Assembly: GCA_051006995.1 (NCBI GenBank)
Contig: JBPCSQ010000022.1
Span: forward strand, 22,908-86,907
DNA length: 64,000 nucleotides
Direction: 5' to 3'
Source: JAIQGF01 sp051006995
Lineage (GTDB): Bacteria; Acidobacteriota; Terriglobia; Terriglobales; Acidobacteriaceae
Position numbers and translations under genes: made by a program. Of the stretch, positions 7,439-16,772 are shown in pieces. The notes under the pieces are model-generated. The model had not been told where the DNA came from. It searched no databases and worked only from the letters and a program-made list of their open reading frames with translations. Each line of letters opens with the position of its first letter. Position 1 is the stretch's first letter.

Positions 7439-8959
7439 TCAGGCGTTGATTGGTTCGACCGAGGGCTCCGTTTCCGACTGGGGTTCACCACCCGGCAGGG
7501 GAGGCGGAGGCGCAGTGGCCTGCTGCGCGCGCTGTTCTTTGACGTAGCGGTTGCGGCTGGCGCGCAGCTTCAAGAAGCCCTTGGCCTCTTTGTAAAGGCG
7601 TTTGCGTTCCTCGGAGTTGAACACGGCCTTGCGCACGATGCGAAACACGGCCCTTGGGCGGAAGTAGTACTCGTCGTAGAAGCGGTGTACCGCCTCCATG
7701 ATGACGTCGGCCGGGAGTCCGGGGTACTCGATGTGCGCCAATTGGTGCCCGCCGGCGTCCACCATCGCTTTGTTCGCCAGATAGCCGTTGCGCACCACGA
7801 AGTCATACATCTCGGTGCCAGGGTAGGCATGTGCTACCGAAACCTGAATGGTTTCAACATCCAGTTCCTTGGCGAAATCAATGGTGCGGCGGATGGATTC
7901 GCGGGTTTCGCCAGGCAGGCCGAGGATGAAGTCGCCATGAATCACCAGGCCGAGCTTTTTGCAATCCTTGGTGAACTGGCGGGCGCGCTCGAGGGTGGCG
8001 CCTTTCTTGATGTTTTTGAGAATCTGCGCGTCGCCGGATTCGTAGCCCACAATGAGCAGCCGGCAGCCGGACTCGCGCATGGCCTTCAGCGTCTCGTAGT
8101 CGGTAGTGACGCGCGAAGTGCAGGACCAGGTCAGCTTGAGCGGCTTCAGCTTCTCGCAAAGCTCGATGGTGCGTGCTTTTTGGATGTTGAATGTATCGTC
8201 GTCGAAGAAGAATTCCTTCACGTCCGGCCAGTACTGCTTGGCTTTGGCCATCTCGCTGGCAACTCGATCGGTCGAGCGCTTTCGCCACGGATGTCCGCTC
8301 AGCGTCTGCGGCCACAGGCAGAAGGTGCACTGCGCCGGACAGCCGCGCGTGCTGTACAAGGCCACGAATGGATGCTTCAGAAACGGGACGTTGTAGCGGC
8401 GGACATCGAGATCGCGCTTGTAAATATCGGTGACATCCGGCAGAGCATCGAGGTCGCTGACCTGCGGTCCCTCCGGATTGTGAACTACCTTACCGTTCTG
8501 GCGATAAGAGACGCCGGGGATCTCCTGCAGCGGCTTGCCATTGGCAAAGTCCACCACGGCGTAATCGAACTCGCGCCGGACAATGAAATCAATTTCAGGA
8601 CATTCGGCGAGCGACTTCTCCGGCAGCACGGTGACATGCGGTCCGACGAAGGCAATCTTGATGTTGGGATTCGCGCTCTTAATGGCGGCTGCCAGGCGCA
8701 TGTCGCCGGGAAAACCCGGTGTGCTGGTAAACAGCACCAGGAAATCGTACTCGCGAGCGATCTCAATGGTCTGGTCGCCGTCAATGTGGTGCGGAGGGGC
8801 GTCCAACAGGCGCGAACCCTCCAGCATTCCTGCCGGATAGGCGAGCCAGACCGGGTACCAGTAGGATTCGATTTCGCGGGTCGCCGGCCAGCGAGAGCTG
8901 GCGCCGCCATCAAAGTTCTCGAACGAAGGGGGGTTCAGGAACAGCGTTCTCAGCGGCAT
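7439..8959 (-). CDS. hpnJ: HpnJ, hopanoid-associated B12-binding radical SAM protein
   Basis: Protein of 506 residues. The N-terminal part is a cobalamin-binding-type domain (about residues 5-140) and the radical SAM cluster motif is C207-PAQ-C211-TF-C214. The sequence MPLRTLFLNPPSFENFDGGA is a typical HpnJ start. In Burkholderia HpnJ is needed for the cyclitol-ether head group of composite hopanoids, acting after HpnI and HpnK; neither of those is in this window. The last 40 residues are a proline-rich, non-conserved tail (APPPPLPGGEPQSETEP). It is the first gene of a three-gene minus-strand unit with two EamA half-transporters. A weak TAGGAT lies 15 bases upstream of the ATG. Confidence 0.9.
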   Translation of the reverse strand: MPLRTLFLNPPSFENFDGGASSRWPATREIESYWYPVWLAYPAGMLEGSRLLDAPPHHIDGDQTIEIAREYDFLVLFTSTPGFPGDMRLAAAIKSANPNIKIAFVGPHVTVLPEKSLAECPEIDFIVRREFDYAVVDFANGKPLQEIPGVSYRQNGKVVHNPEGPQVSDLDALPDVTDIYKRDLDVRRYNVPFLKHPFVALYSTRGCPAQCTFCLWPQTLSGHPWRKRSTDRVASEMAKAKQYWPDVKEFFFDDDTFNIQKARTIELCEKLKPLKLTWSCTSRVTTDYETLKAMRESGCRLLIVGYESGDAQILKNIKKGATLERARQFTKDCKKLGLVIHGDFILGLPGETRESIRRTIDFAKELDVETIQVSVAHAYPGTEMYDFVVRNGYLANKAMVDAGGHQLAHIEYPGLPADVIMEAVHRFYDEYYFRPRAVFRIVRKAVFNSEERKRLYKEAKGFLKLRASRNRYVKEQRAQQATAPPPPLPGGEPQSETEPSVEPINA

Positions 8960-9232
8960 GCGATTGATTCGGTTATCCTACCATCCCTCTCTACAATTTT
9001 CGGCTGGGCCGGCCAACAAGCAACAAAAAATTGCCCGTGCGCTTGCGCTGCTGGTACCAACTCAATCTAGGTTAACAGGAAGCCGTTCCCCACCGAAGGC
9101 AATCAGGTTCAATGGTAACTTAGATGAGCTGAAAGGCAAAAGAATTCAGTAGTTTGCGCAGGAAAGTCATCGCGCGAAGCCTTCCGCCGCTCGCTTTTCC
9201 GAGAGGCTGGAACCAAAGGCCCGCAGCCGGTT

Positions 9233-10564
9233 TCACGGTGTTGCCCACCCCTCCAATTGATGCAGCGCGCGGAGTAGCTGCAGCTCGGCTTTCTGCAGCT
9301 CAAATGTCATATCCAAATAGGTCGAATACTTGTCGGTGCTCTGAATGCGGGCCATTTCCAGGTCCTTGGGCCCGGGCGGGGGAGTTGGAGTCTGACCGGG
9401 TGCCGCCGGGCTACCGGGCGCGCCAGCCTGAATGCGGGCCTGGACCGCGTCGGCCTGCTCCTGGGACAGTTGATAATCGAGCTCTGCCACCTGCTGCGCG
9501 GCCAGGAGTTGCTTGATGGACCGGGCCAGCTTGATGGTGTCGTTGGAAACCTGCTGTCGGGTGTTTTCCGCCTGACGCCGCGCCTTGGCGGCTTCGGCGT
9601 CGGCGACGTCGGCATGCGCCCGGCCAGCAAAATTCAGCACCGGAAAACGGATGGCGACTCCGATGGTCGCATTATTGCTCTGGAAGCGATTGAAGTAGAG
9701 ATCGTAGTTGTTATAGCGGGTGAACAGGCCGTACTGCGCGACCGCATCCACGGAAGGAAGCAAGGTGCGGTGCTCGCCGAGGGCGCGCATTGCAACCGCT
9801 TGCGCCGTCTGCTCCGCCTGCCTCACCGCGGGATTGGAGGCCAGCACCGCGGCGACGATGTCGGGCTGCTTGCTGGCATCCGGAATCTCCGGGATGGATT
9901 CGGTGACAGTCTCGATCGAGTTGGCCGGCAGGCCGATGAGTTGCGCCAGGCGCTCGCGCAGCACGGCAGCTGCGCCCTCGGCATCGGCCTGACGCATGAG
10001 AACTTGCGCGGCGGCGAGCTTGGCGCGGGTCAGGTCCATTTGGGTATCCACCCCGGCCTTCATGCGCTCGGTGACAACATTGACCAGGCGGTCGGCCTCG
10101 CTCTGCTGCTGGCTGAGCAGGCGCATGCGGGAGGTGAGCGTGTCGAGCTGGATGTAGGTGATGACGGCTTCCAGCAAGGTCGCAGCTCGCTGATCGGCAG
10201 AGCCGGAGGCGCTGGCCTCCCATTCGCGCTTCGCGGAGCGGACGAACTCACGCTGCGCCGGGTTGATGAGGTACGACTGGTAGCTGACCTGAAACACCGA
10301 GGGCGCCGAGCCCTCGATGCTGAGCGGAAAGCCGAACGTCTTCGCCAGCCCGGAACCCACTACCAGCGTCGGCAAGAAAGCGTTGCGCGCTTCCAGATAA
10401 GCGGCGTGCGCGCGTTCCTGGTCCGCAGCCGCTGTGGATGCGGCCCCATGCTGCAACGCCAATTGCATGGCTCGGCGAAAGGGAAGTGGTTCCGACCATC
10501 CCGAAGTAACCAGTAAAACCAGCAGGAATACGCAACCCAGTGATCGCAAGATGAAGGCTTTCAT
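9233..10564 (-). CDS. TolC-family outer-membrane efflux protein
   Basis: Protein of 443 residues with an N-terminal signal (MKAFILRSLGCVFLLVLLVTSGWSEP split by the usual cleavage after Trp-Ser). The rest is helical with two OEP repeats: a first half ending TLTSRMRLLSQQQSEADRL and a second around RHADVADAEAAKARRQAEN-type coiled coil. A Pro/Gly-rich segment (PGSPAAPGQTPTPPPGP) near residue 390 is unusual. ATG at 10564 is chosen because the signal peptide begins there; an in-frame upstream codon adds 14 residues of no use. TATACT lies 33 bases upstream. It diverges from a MacB-type permease, suggesting a shared efflux system, with the HlyD at 14267-15520 as adaptor. Confidence 0.85.
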   Translation of the reverse strand: MKAFILRSLGCVFLLVLLVTSGWSEPLPFRRAMQLALQHGAASTAAADQERAHAAYLEARNAFLPTLVVGSGLAKTFGFPLSIEGSAPSVFQVSYQSYLINPAQREFVRSAKREWEASASGSADQRAATLLEAVITYIQLDTLTSRMRLLSQQQSEADRLVNVVTERMKAGVDTQMDLTRAKLAAAQVLMRQADAEGAAAVLRERLAQLIGLPANSIETVTESIPEIPDASKQPDIVAAVLASNPAVRQAEQTAQAVAMRALGEHRTLLPSVDAVAQYGLFTRYNNYDLYFNRFQSNNATIGVAIRFPVLNFAGRAHADVADAEAAKARRQAENTRQQVSNDTIKLARSIKQLLAAQQVAELDYQLSQEQADAVQARIQAGAPGSPAAPGQTPTPPPGPKDLEMARIQSTDKYSTYLDMTFELQKAELQLLRALHQLEGWATP

Positions 10565-10663
10565 GGCAAATACCTTCCCAGTTGGAATCGCAGGCGAGTA
10601 TAGCAATTGGGTTCAGGGTTCTCGGTGGCCGGATACTCCAGCGGCAGCGAAGCCCGGTGCGCT

Positions 10664-10699
10664 GTTATGCTTGTGTACAGAGTTATGCTTGTGTACAGA
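10664..10699. repeat. Perfect tandem duplication of an 18-base unit
   Basis: GTTATGCTTGTGTACAGA occurs twice head to tail in the divergent tolC/permease intergenic region, 39 bases before the permease start. Each unit contains TATGCT (a -10-like hexamer) and the palindrome TGTACA. It may be a duplicated regulator site or promoter; two units are too few for a CRISPR array. Confidence 0.75.
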
Positions 10700-10737
10700 G
10701 CCGGTCACAACCGACCGACTACCGTGAACCGTTAACC

Positions 10738-11934
10738 ATGATCAGAGGCGAAACCTGGAACACGGCCCTGGACGCGCTGCGCGCCAACAAGGTGAAGGCG
10801 GCGCTCACCATGTTCGGCGTGGTCGTAGGCAGCGCCTGCCTGGTTCTGGTGGTCACTATCGGCCTCAGCGGCAAGCAATACATCCTCCATCAGATCGAAG
10901 GCATTGGTTCCAACCTCATCTACGCCAGCCACACCCAGGCCGGACCTCTCGAGCCGCGCCCGTTAGCCGATGAAATTTCGATCGCCGATTTGCAGGCGGT
11001 TCGGCAACTTCCTGGGGTGGTCTACGCAGCGGGGACCTACGACACCGTGGTTACCATTTCTCTGGGGAAGGCTGAGCACGCCGTCAGCATCGTCGGAGTA
11101 ACCAATGATTTCGCAAAGGTTCGGAACCTCGACGTCGTAAGAGGCCGCTTTCTAGACGATCTCGACATGGATAGCCGCGCCAAGGCGTGCGTCATTTCCG
11201 AGCAACTGGCGAAAGTCCTGCCTTATGACAACCCGATCGGGCAGGTCATCAAAGTCCTCAACCTGAGCCTCACCGTGGTTGGCGTTTTTAAAGAGCGTGT
11301 CGCCACCTTCGGCTTTTCCGAGATCACACCGGAAACCCTCATCGTTCCGTACAGCCTCAGCCGTTTATTCAGTGGCGAGCAGTACATTCGAACGCTCTAC
11401 GCACAGGCGGAATCGCCTGATGACACGCCCCGGGTCACCCGCGAGATCCTGAACCTAATGCAGAGCCGCCACCGTCCTGAGGCCGTTTACACTGTGCTGA
11501 ACCTTGCAGCCATGCTCGGCGCGGCCCGGCGGATTGCCAACGCCTTAACCATCGTGCTGCTCGTCATCGGCTCTGTCACCTTGATCATCAGCGGCATCGG
11601 CATTATGAACATCATGCTGGTCACCGTGACGGAGCGGACGCGCGAGATCGGCGTGCGCATGGCCATCGGTGCGCGTCGCAGCGAGATCGCCTGGCAGTTC
11701 CTGCTTGAGGCGTTCATTATCAGCGGCGCCGGCGCGGTACTCGGTATTACTCTCGCGGTGGGGATCCCGATCGTGCTGCAACTGGTATTCCTGAAGAATC
11801 TCTACCTGCCGATTTCCTGGATTTCCGTGATCGTTTCGCTGGTGGTGTCGTGCAGCACGGGAATTCTCTTCGGCTTCCTTCCGGCGCGCCGCGCCTCCTT
11901 GCTCCAGCCCACCGAAGCTCTGCACTATGAATGA
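10738..11934 (+). CDS. MacB/FtsX-type ABC transporter permease
   Basis: Protein of 398 residues. One membrane helix at about residues 20-40 (ALTMFGVVVGSACLVLVVTIG), a periplasmic MacB_PCD domain to about residue 260, then the FtsX region with three helices including the signature GIGIMNIMLVTVTERTREIGVRMAIGARR. It ends with the family-typical RRASLLQPTEALHYE. ATG at 10738 matches the family N-terminus MIRGETWNTALDALRANKVKA; longer upstream reading runs through the 18-base tandem repeat and is not coding. No ATP-binding gene is adjacent. The stop overlaps the next gene. Confidence 0.9.
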   Translation: MIRGETWNTALDALRANKVKAALTMFGVVVGSACLVLVVTIGLSGKQYILHQIEGIGSNLIYASHTQAGPLEPRPLADEISIADLQAVRQLPGVVYAAGTYDTVVTISLGKAEHAVSIVGVTNDFAKVRNLDVVRGRFLDDLDMDSRAKACVISEQLAKVLPYDNPIGQVIKVLNLSLTVVGVFKERVATFGFSEITPETLIVPYSLSRLFSGEQYIRTLYAQAESPDDTPRVTREILNLMQSRHRPEAVYTVLNLAAMLGAARRIANALTIVLLVIGSVTLIISGIGIMNIMLVTVTERTREIGVRMAIGARRSEIAWQFLLEAFIISGAGAVLGITLAVGIPIVLQLVFLKNLYLPISWISVIVSLVVSCSTGILFGFLPARRASLLQPTEALHYE

Positions 11935-13237
11935 ACGCGCCATCGATGGCGAAGCAGCGCCGGAGTTGATTCCGCGCGGGCACATCGCGCTCATGGTGCT
12001 GGCCGGACTCGTTGCGCGCCTGGCCACGGTCGCGTTTCTCTATCGCGATCATCTCGATCCGTCGCGACATAACTGGGAATTCGGCTGGGAGATGGGTATG
12101 GTGGCGCAGTCGTTAGCCGCAGGTCACGGCTTCGGCTCGCCTTTTCCCGGAGGGACTACCGGTCCAACGGCGATGCTGCTGCCGGTATATCCAGCGATCC
12201 TGGCGGCGGCGCTCAAAATTTTCGGCGGCATCAATACTGCGGCAGTCGTGGCCGTGATGGCCGTCAACAGTCTGCTCTCGGCGCTGACCGCTGTTCCCGT
12301 GTTTCTGCTGGCCCGCCGCGAGTTCGGGACCAGAGTCGCAATCTGGGCAGGATGGATCTGGGCGTTCTTTCCCTACGGCGTATATCTAGCCGGTGGGCGG
12401 GTATGGGATACGCAGGCGATCACACTGCTGCTGGCGTGGCTGTTGTACTTCACGTACCGCCTTGCCGAGAGCTTTCGGATTTCGCTTTGGCTGCTCTACG
12501 GAGTGCTGTGGGGATTGGCTGCGTTGACCAACCCTTCTCTGCTGGTAGTGCTGCCAGTGTTACTCGGCGTGGTCTGCTACCGCTGGCATCGCAACCGTCA
12601 GCCATGGTTCGCACGCGCCGTGATCGTGGCGCTGATATTGGCGGCGATGGTCACGCCGTGGGAAATTCGCAATTATCGCGTTTTTCACCAATTCATCCCG
12701 CTGCGCGACAATTTCTGGATGGAGGTCCGCATTGGCAACACCGGGGACCTCAGCAACATTGATCCTGACTGGACACATCCCTGGTGGCCGGCACGCTTTC
12801 AGGAGTTCCAACAATGGGGCGAACTGGGATTCATAGCCGAATCGCGGCGTCAGGCGGTCGATTTTATCAGTAGATATCCCGGCATGTTCGCGTGGATCAC
12901 CGCCAAGCACGTGGTCTTCACCTGGACGGGCTTCTGGAGCCTCGATCCCGCTTATACGCGGGAGGAGCCCATGCAGATCCCCAACGTGATCTTCTGCTCG
13001 TTCTGGACAGTGGTGATGATCTTTGGACTGCGCCGGGCTCGGGCTGTGCACGGCTGGACAGAACTGCTGCCGTACCTCGCCGTCTTGGCGCTGTACCCCG
13101 CGCTGTTCTACATTTCCCATCCTACGCTTGAGTACCGCCACGTGGTGGACCCGGTGGTGGTGGTGTTTAGCGCGTGCGCGCTGGCAAGGTGGCGAACAAA
13201 CTCATCGCTGGAAAAAGCGAAGGCGCAGGCCGGATGA
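11927..13237 (+). CDS. ArnT/PMT-like membrane glycosyltransferase (GT39 type)
   Basis: Protein of 436 residues with about nine to ten hydrophobic segments. The short N-terminus leads into a first helix (HIALMVLAGLVARLATVAF), followed by a periplasmic loop with the acidic DHLDPSRHNWEFGWEMG, and then a ladder of helices such as AVFLLARR and LLVVLPVLLGVVCY. This is the layout of dolichyl-phosphate-mannose-protein mannosyltransferase/ArnT relatives, which move a sugar from a polyprenyl phosphate in the inner membrane. Acceptor and donor are not known. ATG overlaps the permease stop by eight bases, so the two are co-transcribed. Confidence 0.75.
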   Translation: MNERAIDGEAAPELIPRGHIALMVLAGLVARLATVAFLYRDHLDPSRHNWEFGWEMGMVAQSLAAGHGFGSPFPGGTTGPTAMLLPVYPAILAAALKIFGGINTAAVVAVMAVNSLLSALTAVPVFLLARREFGTRVAIWAGWIWAFFPYGVYLAGGRVWDTQAITLLLAWLLYFTYRLAESFRISLWLLYGVLWGLAALTNPSLLVVLPVLLGVVCYRWHRNRQPWFARAVIVALILAAMVTPWEIRNYRVFHQFIPLRDNFWMEVRIGNTGDLSNIDPDWTHPWWPARFQEFQQWGELGFIAESRRQAVDFISRYPGMFAWITAKHVVFTWTGFWSLDPAYTREEPMQIPNVIFCSFWTVVMIFGLRRARAVHGWTELLPYLAVLALYPALFYISHPTLEYRHVVDPVVVVFSACALARWRTNSSLEKAKAQAG

Positions 13238-13265
13238 CCTGCGCCGCAGCTTCGGAACTCTAAGC

Positions 13266-14270
13266 TTAGTGCCGGTTCAGCCGGTCCAGCGCCGCCCGCG
13301 CCAGGTCGAAATCTTTGGCCAAGGCCAGGGCGGCTTTGTACTCTTCGGCTGCGGCAGCGTTATCTCCTTGTTTCTCCAGGATCTCGCCCAACAGATAATG
13401 CGCCTGGAATGCCGGGGCCTCTTCCACCGGACCGCGCAGGTAGTTGCGGATGCATTGCGCGGCGGCTACGAAATTTCGACCCGCCCCGAACAACACCTGC
13501 GCTGCGTCGTAGAGAACCGACGGCCGCCGCGTGTTCGCTTCAATGGCGCGATTGATCGCCCGCTCGACATCATCGGGCCGGTTCTGACGCGCGTAGAACG
13601 ATGCCAGGTTGAGCCAGTACAAACCTTTGTCGCCGCCGGCGGTAATGGCTTGCGTGTACAACTGCTCGGCGGAGTCATAGCGCTTTTCTTTCTCGGCCAT
13701 GCGGCCCCGAAGCCAGAGAGCGCGCGCCCTGTCGCGCTCCGACAGAAGATCGGCTTGCTGCTGCGCCTTGTTCTTTCCGCCGCCAAGGAACGACGGCGCC
13801 TCGATATAAAATTCAGCCAAGTCACTGCGTGCTGCCATGTTGGAGGCGTCCAGTTGCACAGCACGCTCGAACTCCTGCCGGACCCTCTTCCCTAACTGGG
13901 CGGCAGCAACGAATTGCGAGCGCGGCAGGTGGGAAGCTTTCTCCCCGTAGGCGCGCGCCAGCCACATGTGATAGTCGCTATTGTTGGAATCGAGAGCGAC
14001 GGCTCTTTCGCCGGCGGCAATGGCGTCGTCCCAGCGCTGAACAGCAAAATAGCTGCGCGAAAGCAGGTTGTAAGCGCGCGCGTCGCGCGGATCCGACTTC
14101 AGATGCACGTCGAGGAGGCGAAGCGCGTCGTCCACGCGCCCGGCGGAAAGCAAATCGCCGGCGCCCGCGGGGGTCATCGCGGCGGTGCTCGGAGACGTGG
14201 AATTGGACGCCGCCCACATCGGGGTCAGCGCCAGCGCCACAACCACGAGGACCGTCGCCTTGCGCATCAT
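13266..14270 (-). CDS. Secreted or periplasmic TPR-repeat protein
   Basis: Protein of 334 residues with a signal peptide (MRKATVLVVVALALTPMWAA). The remainder is made of tetratricopeptide repeats, recognisable from A-x-x-A spacing such as ARAYNLLSRSYFAVQRWDDA, GLYWLNLASFYARQNRPDDV and AHYLLGEILEKQGDNAAAA. TPR proteins scaffold protein complexes; the partner is unknown. Its start overlaps the stop of the HlyD gene as ATGA, so it is the second gene of that unit and may assist the efflux system. The next ATG, one codon later, is equally possible. Confidence 0.8.
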   Translation of the reverse strand: MMRKATVLVVVALALTPMWAASNSTSPSTAAMTPAGAGDLLSAGRVDDALRLLDVHLKSDPRDARAYNLLSRSYFAVQRWDDAIAAGERAVALDSNNSDYHMWLARAYGEKASHLPRSQFVAAAQLGKRVRQEFERAVQLDASNMAARSDLAEFYIEAPSFLGGGKNKAQQQADLLSERDRARALWLRGRMAEKEKRYDSAEQLYTQAITAGGDKGLYWLNLASFYARQNRPDDVERAINRAIEANTRRPSVLYDAAQVLFGAGRNFVAAAQCIRNYLRGPVEEAPAFQAHYLLGEILEKQGDNAAAAEEYKAALALAKDFDLARAALDRLNRH

Positions 14271-15520
14271 TGCTCCACCACGTGTACCGACATGCCGGGC
14301 TTGAGCGGCTGCTGGGTTTCGGCACGCAGCGCCACCACCGCCTTGTCGGACAGTCCCTTGGTCACTTCAATCTGTGTCAGGTTGGAGACCGAAGTCTCGA
14401 CATCCTGACGCTTCAGTTCGCCGTCCGCGATCTGCAACACGAATTGGCGGCCGTCGTCCTGGTGAATCGCCTCGCGCGGGACGGTCAGCGCGTTGGGGTG
14501 CTCCGCCGTGACGATTACTAGATTAACGTTCACATTGGGCAAAAGTTTCTCGCCTGGGTTCGATACCATACACGTGAACTCGCCCACATTGCGAGTGCCG
14601 AGGGTAACCACGGTAGTCGGTACGCGAGTCACCTGGCCTTGCCAGGTCTGTCCCGGGACGGCATCCCAGCTCACTCGAATCGGCTCTCCGGGACGCAGGC
14701 GTCCGATATCGGGCTCATCTACGAATGCTCGCAATTGCACTTGGGACAAATCCGCCACCTGCACCAGCAGGTCGCCGGTCTGAACGAACTGACCGGGACG
14801 AACCGGCAGCGAGTACACCTTGCCATCCCGTGGAGCTGTCACATTGGATTGTTTCAGCAACTGCTGGGCTGCGGTATATGCGGCCTGGGCCTCCTGCTCC
14901 CTCGCCTGGACCCGTGCCACATCCGGCGGGGCATAGCGCGATCCCAACTTTTGCTGGAGCAGGGAAACCTGCGCCTGCGCCGTGCTCAGGCGGTTTTCGG
15001 CATCGGAGACTTCCCCCTGGGAGGCGGCCCCCCGCTGCTGCAGGGCCTTCACGGCCTCGAGATTACGTTGAGCCGCATTCCGCTCGGTGGCGGCGGTGGA
15101 AAGCTGCGCCTGGGTGGTGAGGACCTCTTCGCGTGTCCCACCGTGTTGTACGGTATGGAGGTCAGCTTCCGCAGCCTTCACCTGGGCCAGAGCTTTGGCG
15201 GCCTGGCTGCGCGCATCGGCGGCATCCAGCTCCAGCAGCAGTTGGCCGGCTCTGACGTGATCGCCTTCGCGCACCAACACCCGCTTGACCGTGGTGGCCG
15301 ACGGGGCGTGCGCCTCAAAGTTGTTGATGGGTTCGATCTTGCCGTTGGTTTGGATGGTAGCGGTTATGGTCTGGCGCTCTGCCTTGGCCGCCCGAACGGG
15401 GATTTCGCTCCGGCGCGACACAAACGCCCCGAAGATGATTACCGCCACCACGATGGCGGCGAGAATCCACCACAGCCGCCGGGCTCCGGCGCTGCCTTGT
15501 TCATTTTGCTGGCGTGCCAT
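14267..15520 (-). CDS. HlyD/RND-type periplasmic adaptor subunit
   Basis: Protein of 417 residues. One N-terminal membrane anchor (RLWWILAAIVVAVIIFGAFV), then the lipoyl half-motif VREGDHVRAGQLLLELDAADA, a coiled-coil hairpin rich in Ala, Gln and Glu (residues about 100-220), the second lipoyl half (APRDGKVYSLPVRPGQFVQTGDLL) and a beta-barrel/membrane-proximal end. Such adaptors join an inner-membrane ABC or RND pump to TolC. TATACT lies 13 bases upstream of the ATG. The tolC and permease genes 4 kb away are the obvious partners; no ATPase gene is near. Confidence 0.88.
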   Translation of the reverse strand: MARQQNEQGSAGARRLWWILAAIVVAVIIFGAFVSRRSEIPVRAAKAERQTITATIQTNGKIEPINNFEAHAPSATTVKRVLVREGDHVRAGQLLLELDAADARSQAAKALAQVKAAEADLHTVQHGGTREEVLTTQAQLSTAATERNAAQRNLEAVKALQQRGAASQGEVSDAENRLSTAQAQVSLLQQKLGSRYAPPDVARVQAREQEAQAAYTAAQQLLKQSNVTAPRDGKVYSLPVRPGQFVQTGDLLVQVADLSQVQLRAFVDEPDIGRLRPGEPIRVSWDAVPGQTWQGQVTRVPTTVVTLGTRNVGEFTCMVSNPGEKLLPNVNVNLVIVTAEHPNALTVPREAIHQDDGRQFVLQIADGELKRQDVETSVSNLTQIEVTKGLSDKAVVALRAETQQPLKPGMSVHVVEQ

Positions 15521-15764
15521 TTCTAACGTTATGAGTATAACTTAGCTATAACCCCGCCCGGGTCCTGATGTTTCCGTCTAGAACACTGCTGGACAACAGC
15601 TTGTGCCGTTCAGGATAGTGAGCTGTACAGCTGATTTCGATGCTCCTGCCGGGTGCGATGATTCCGGCGCCACCGAGCCTATCGGCATCCAACTGTACAA
15701 GAATGCCAGGGCCAGGGCTGTCGTTACAGCCGATCCCATACTGCCGTTTTGAGGGAGGAGCACA

Positions 15765-16745
15765 GTGAGACGGGTATTCGCCCAGATTACCGATTTCGCC
15801 CGCAAGACGGGAGACGTGTTCCGCAAGGTGTACGTGGACCTGGCCGACAACCACACCATGGCGATGGCGGCGGGACTGTCGTACTACTTCGTCATGTCGT
15901 TGTTTCCGCTGCTGATCGTGGCGGCAGCCGTGCTCGCCTACCTGCCCATACCAGATATATTCGACCGCATCATCGGCGCGATGGCCACCGTGATTCCACC
16001 CGACAGCATGGGTTTGGTGCGAGCGGTGTTGAAGGACGTGATCAGCCCCAACAAAGGGGGATTCCTGACGTTTGGCATCCTGGGCACTTTGTGGGCCGCC
16101 AGTGGCGGGTTCACCAGCCTTATCGAGGCTCTCAATGTTGCCTACAACGTTCCAGAAACACGTCCCATGTGGAAGACGCGTCTGTTGGCGCTGCAGTTGA
16201 TGTTCGTCACCGGCACACTGATGGTGATGGGTGTGATGGTGATGTGGGCGGGCCCTCAATTCGGTCCCTGGCTGGCCGCAAAAATGGATCTCAGCAGGCT
16301 CTTCGCCGAGGTCTGGCCAGTGCTGCGCTGGGTGCTGGCGCTCGGTTTCTTGGTGCTCGGAGTGGAGCTGCTCTTTTACTGGGCGCCGAACGTCAAACAG
16401 CGCTTTTTCGCCACGCTGCCCGGTGCCACCATGGGCGTCGGTTTTTGGATCGGGACGTCCTATCTGCTGGGCATCTACTTCCGCAATTTCGCCAATTACA
16501 ACAAGACCTACGGCGCGCTCGCTGGCGCGATTGCGCTGATGGCGTGGCTGTACTACAGCTGGCTGGTGATCCTGGTAGGCGCCGAATTCAATTCCGAGCT
16601 GCTCAAGATCAGCGGCCACGGCGCCCTGCCGCTGAAGCAGCCGCCGCCCCATGCCATCCGCGTCCGTCCTCCCTGGGAGGTCGACTTGCGCACCACCGAA
16701 CAGAAGGCCAAGGACAGCGGCAAATCCACCGATATCGCGGCCTGA
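15765..16745 (+). CDS. YihY/BrkB-family inner-membrane protein
   Basis: Protein of 326 residues with about six membrane helices. Visible family stretches are MAMAAGLSYYFVMSLFPLLIV near residue 30, a long extracytoplasmic or helical segment around PNKGGFLTFGILGTLWAASGG, and the late NYNKTYGALAGAIALMAWLYY. The GTG start has GGGAGGAG about six bases upstream. The family was once called ribonuclease BN in error; its function remains unclear, with transport or envelope roles proposed. The C-terminal 40 residues are hydrophilic. It stands alone in its orientation, with queF 27 bases downstream under its own -10 element. Confidence 0.88.
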   Translation: MRRVFAQITDFARKTGDVFRKVYVDLADNHTMAMAAGLSYYFVMSLFPLLIVAAAVLAYLPIPDIFDRIIGAMATVIPPDSMGLVRAVLKDVISPNKGGFLTFGILGTLWAASGGFTSLIEALNVAYNVPETRPMWKTRLLALQLMFVTGTLMVMGVMVMWAGPQFGPWLAAKMDLSRLFAEVWPVLRWVLALGFLVLGVELLFYWAPNVKQRFFATLPGATMGVGFWIGTSYLLGIYFRNFANYNKTYGALAGAIALMAWLYYSWLVILVGAEFNSELLKISGHGALPLKQPPPHAIRVRPPWEVDLRTTEQKAKDSGKSTDIAA

Positions 16746-16759
16746 CGCCGCTCGGCAGC

Positions 16760-16765
16760 TATAAT
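16760..16765 (+). promoter_or_regulatory. -10 element (TATAAT) for queF, leaderless spacing
   Basis: A perfect TATAAT ends seven bases before the queF ATG, which places the transcription start at or next to the start codon. No -35 match is seen at 16-18 bases. No Shine-Dalgarno sequence is present between hexamer and ATG. Confidence 0.65.
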
Positions 16766-16772
16766 TGCCGCG

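Noticed and set aside
7031..9070. 679-codon open frame on the plus strand across hpnJ and its neighbour
   Set aside because: It is antisense to hpnJ, whose radical SAM and cobalamin motifs are intact; the plus-strand translation has no domain, only His/Arg/Gly-rich sequence typical of GC-rich shadows.
10664..10699. CRISPR-like repeat
   Set aside because: Two adjacent 18-base units with no spacer and no cas genes nearby.
15578..15859. 93-codon minus-strand ORF before yihY
   Set aside because: It overlaps the start of the YihY gene, has no ribosome site, and its translation has no family resemblance.
16741..16772. preQ1 riboswitch before queF
   Set aside because: Only about 27 bases separate the genes and the -10 lies directly before the ATG; there is no room for an aptamer.
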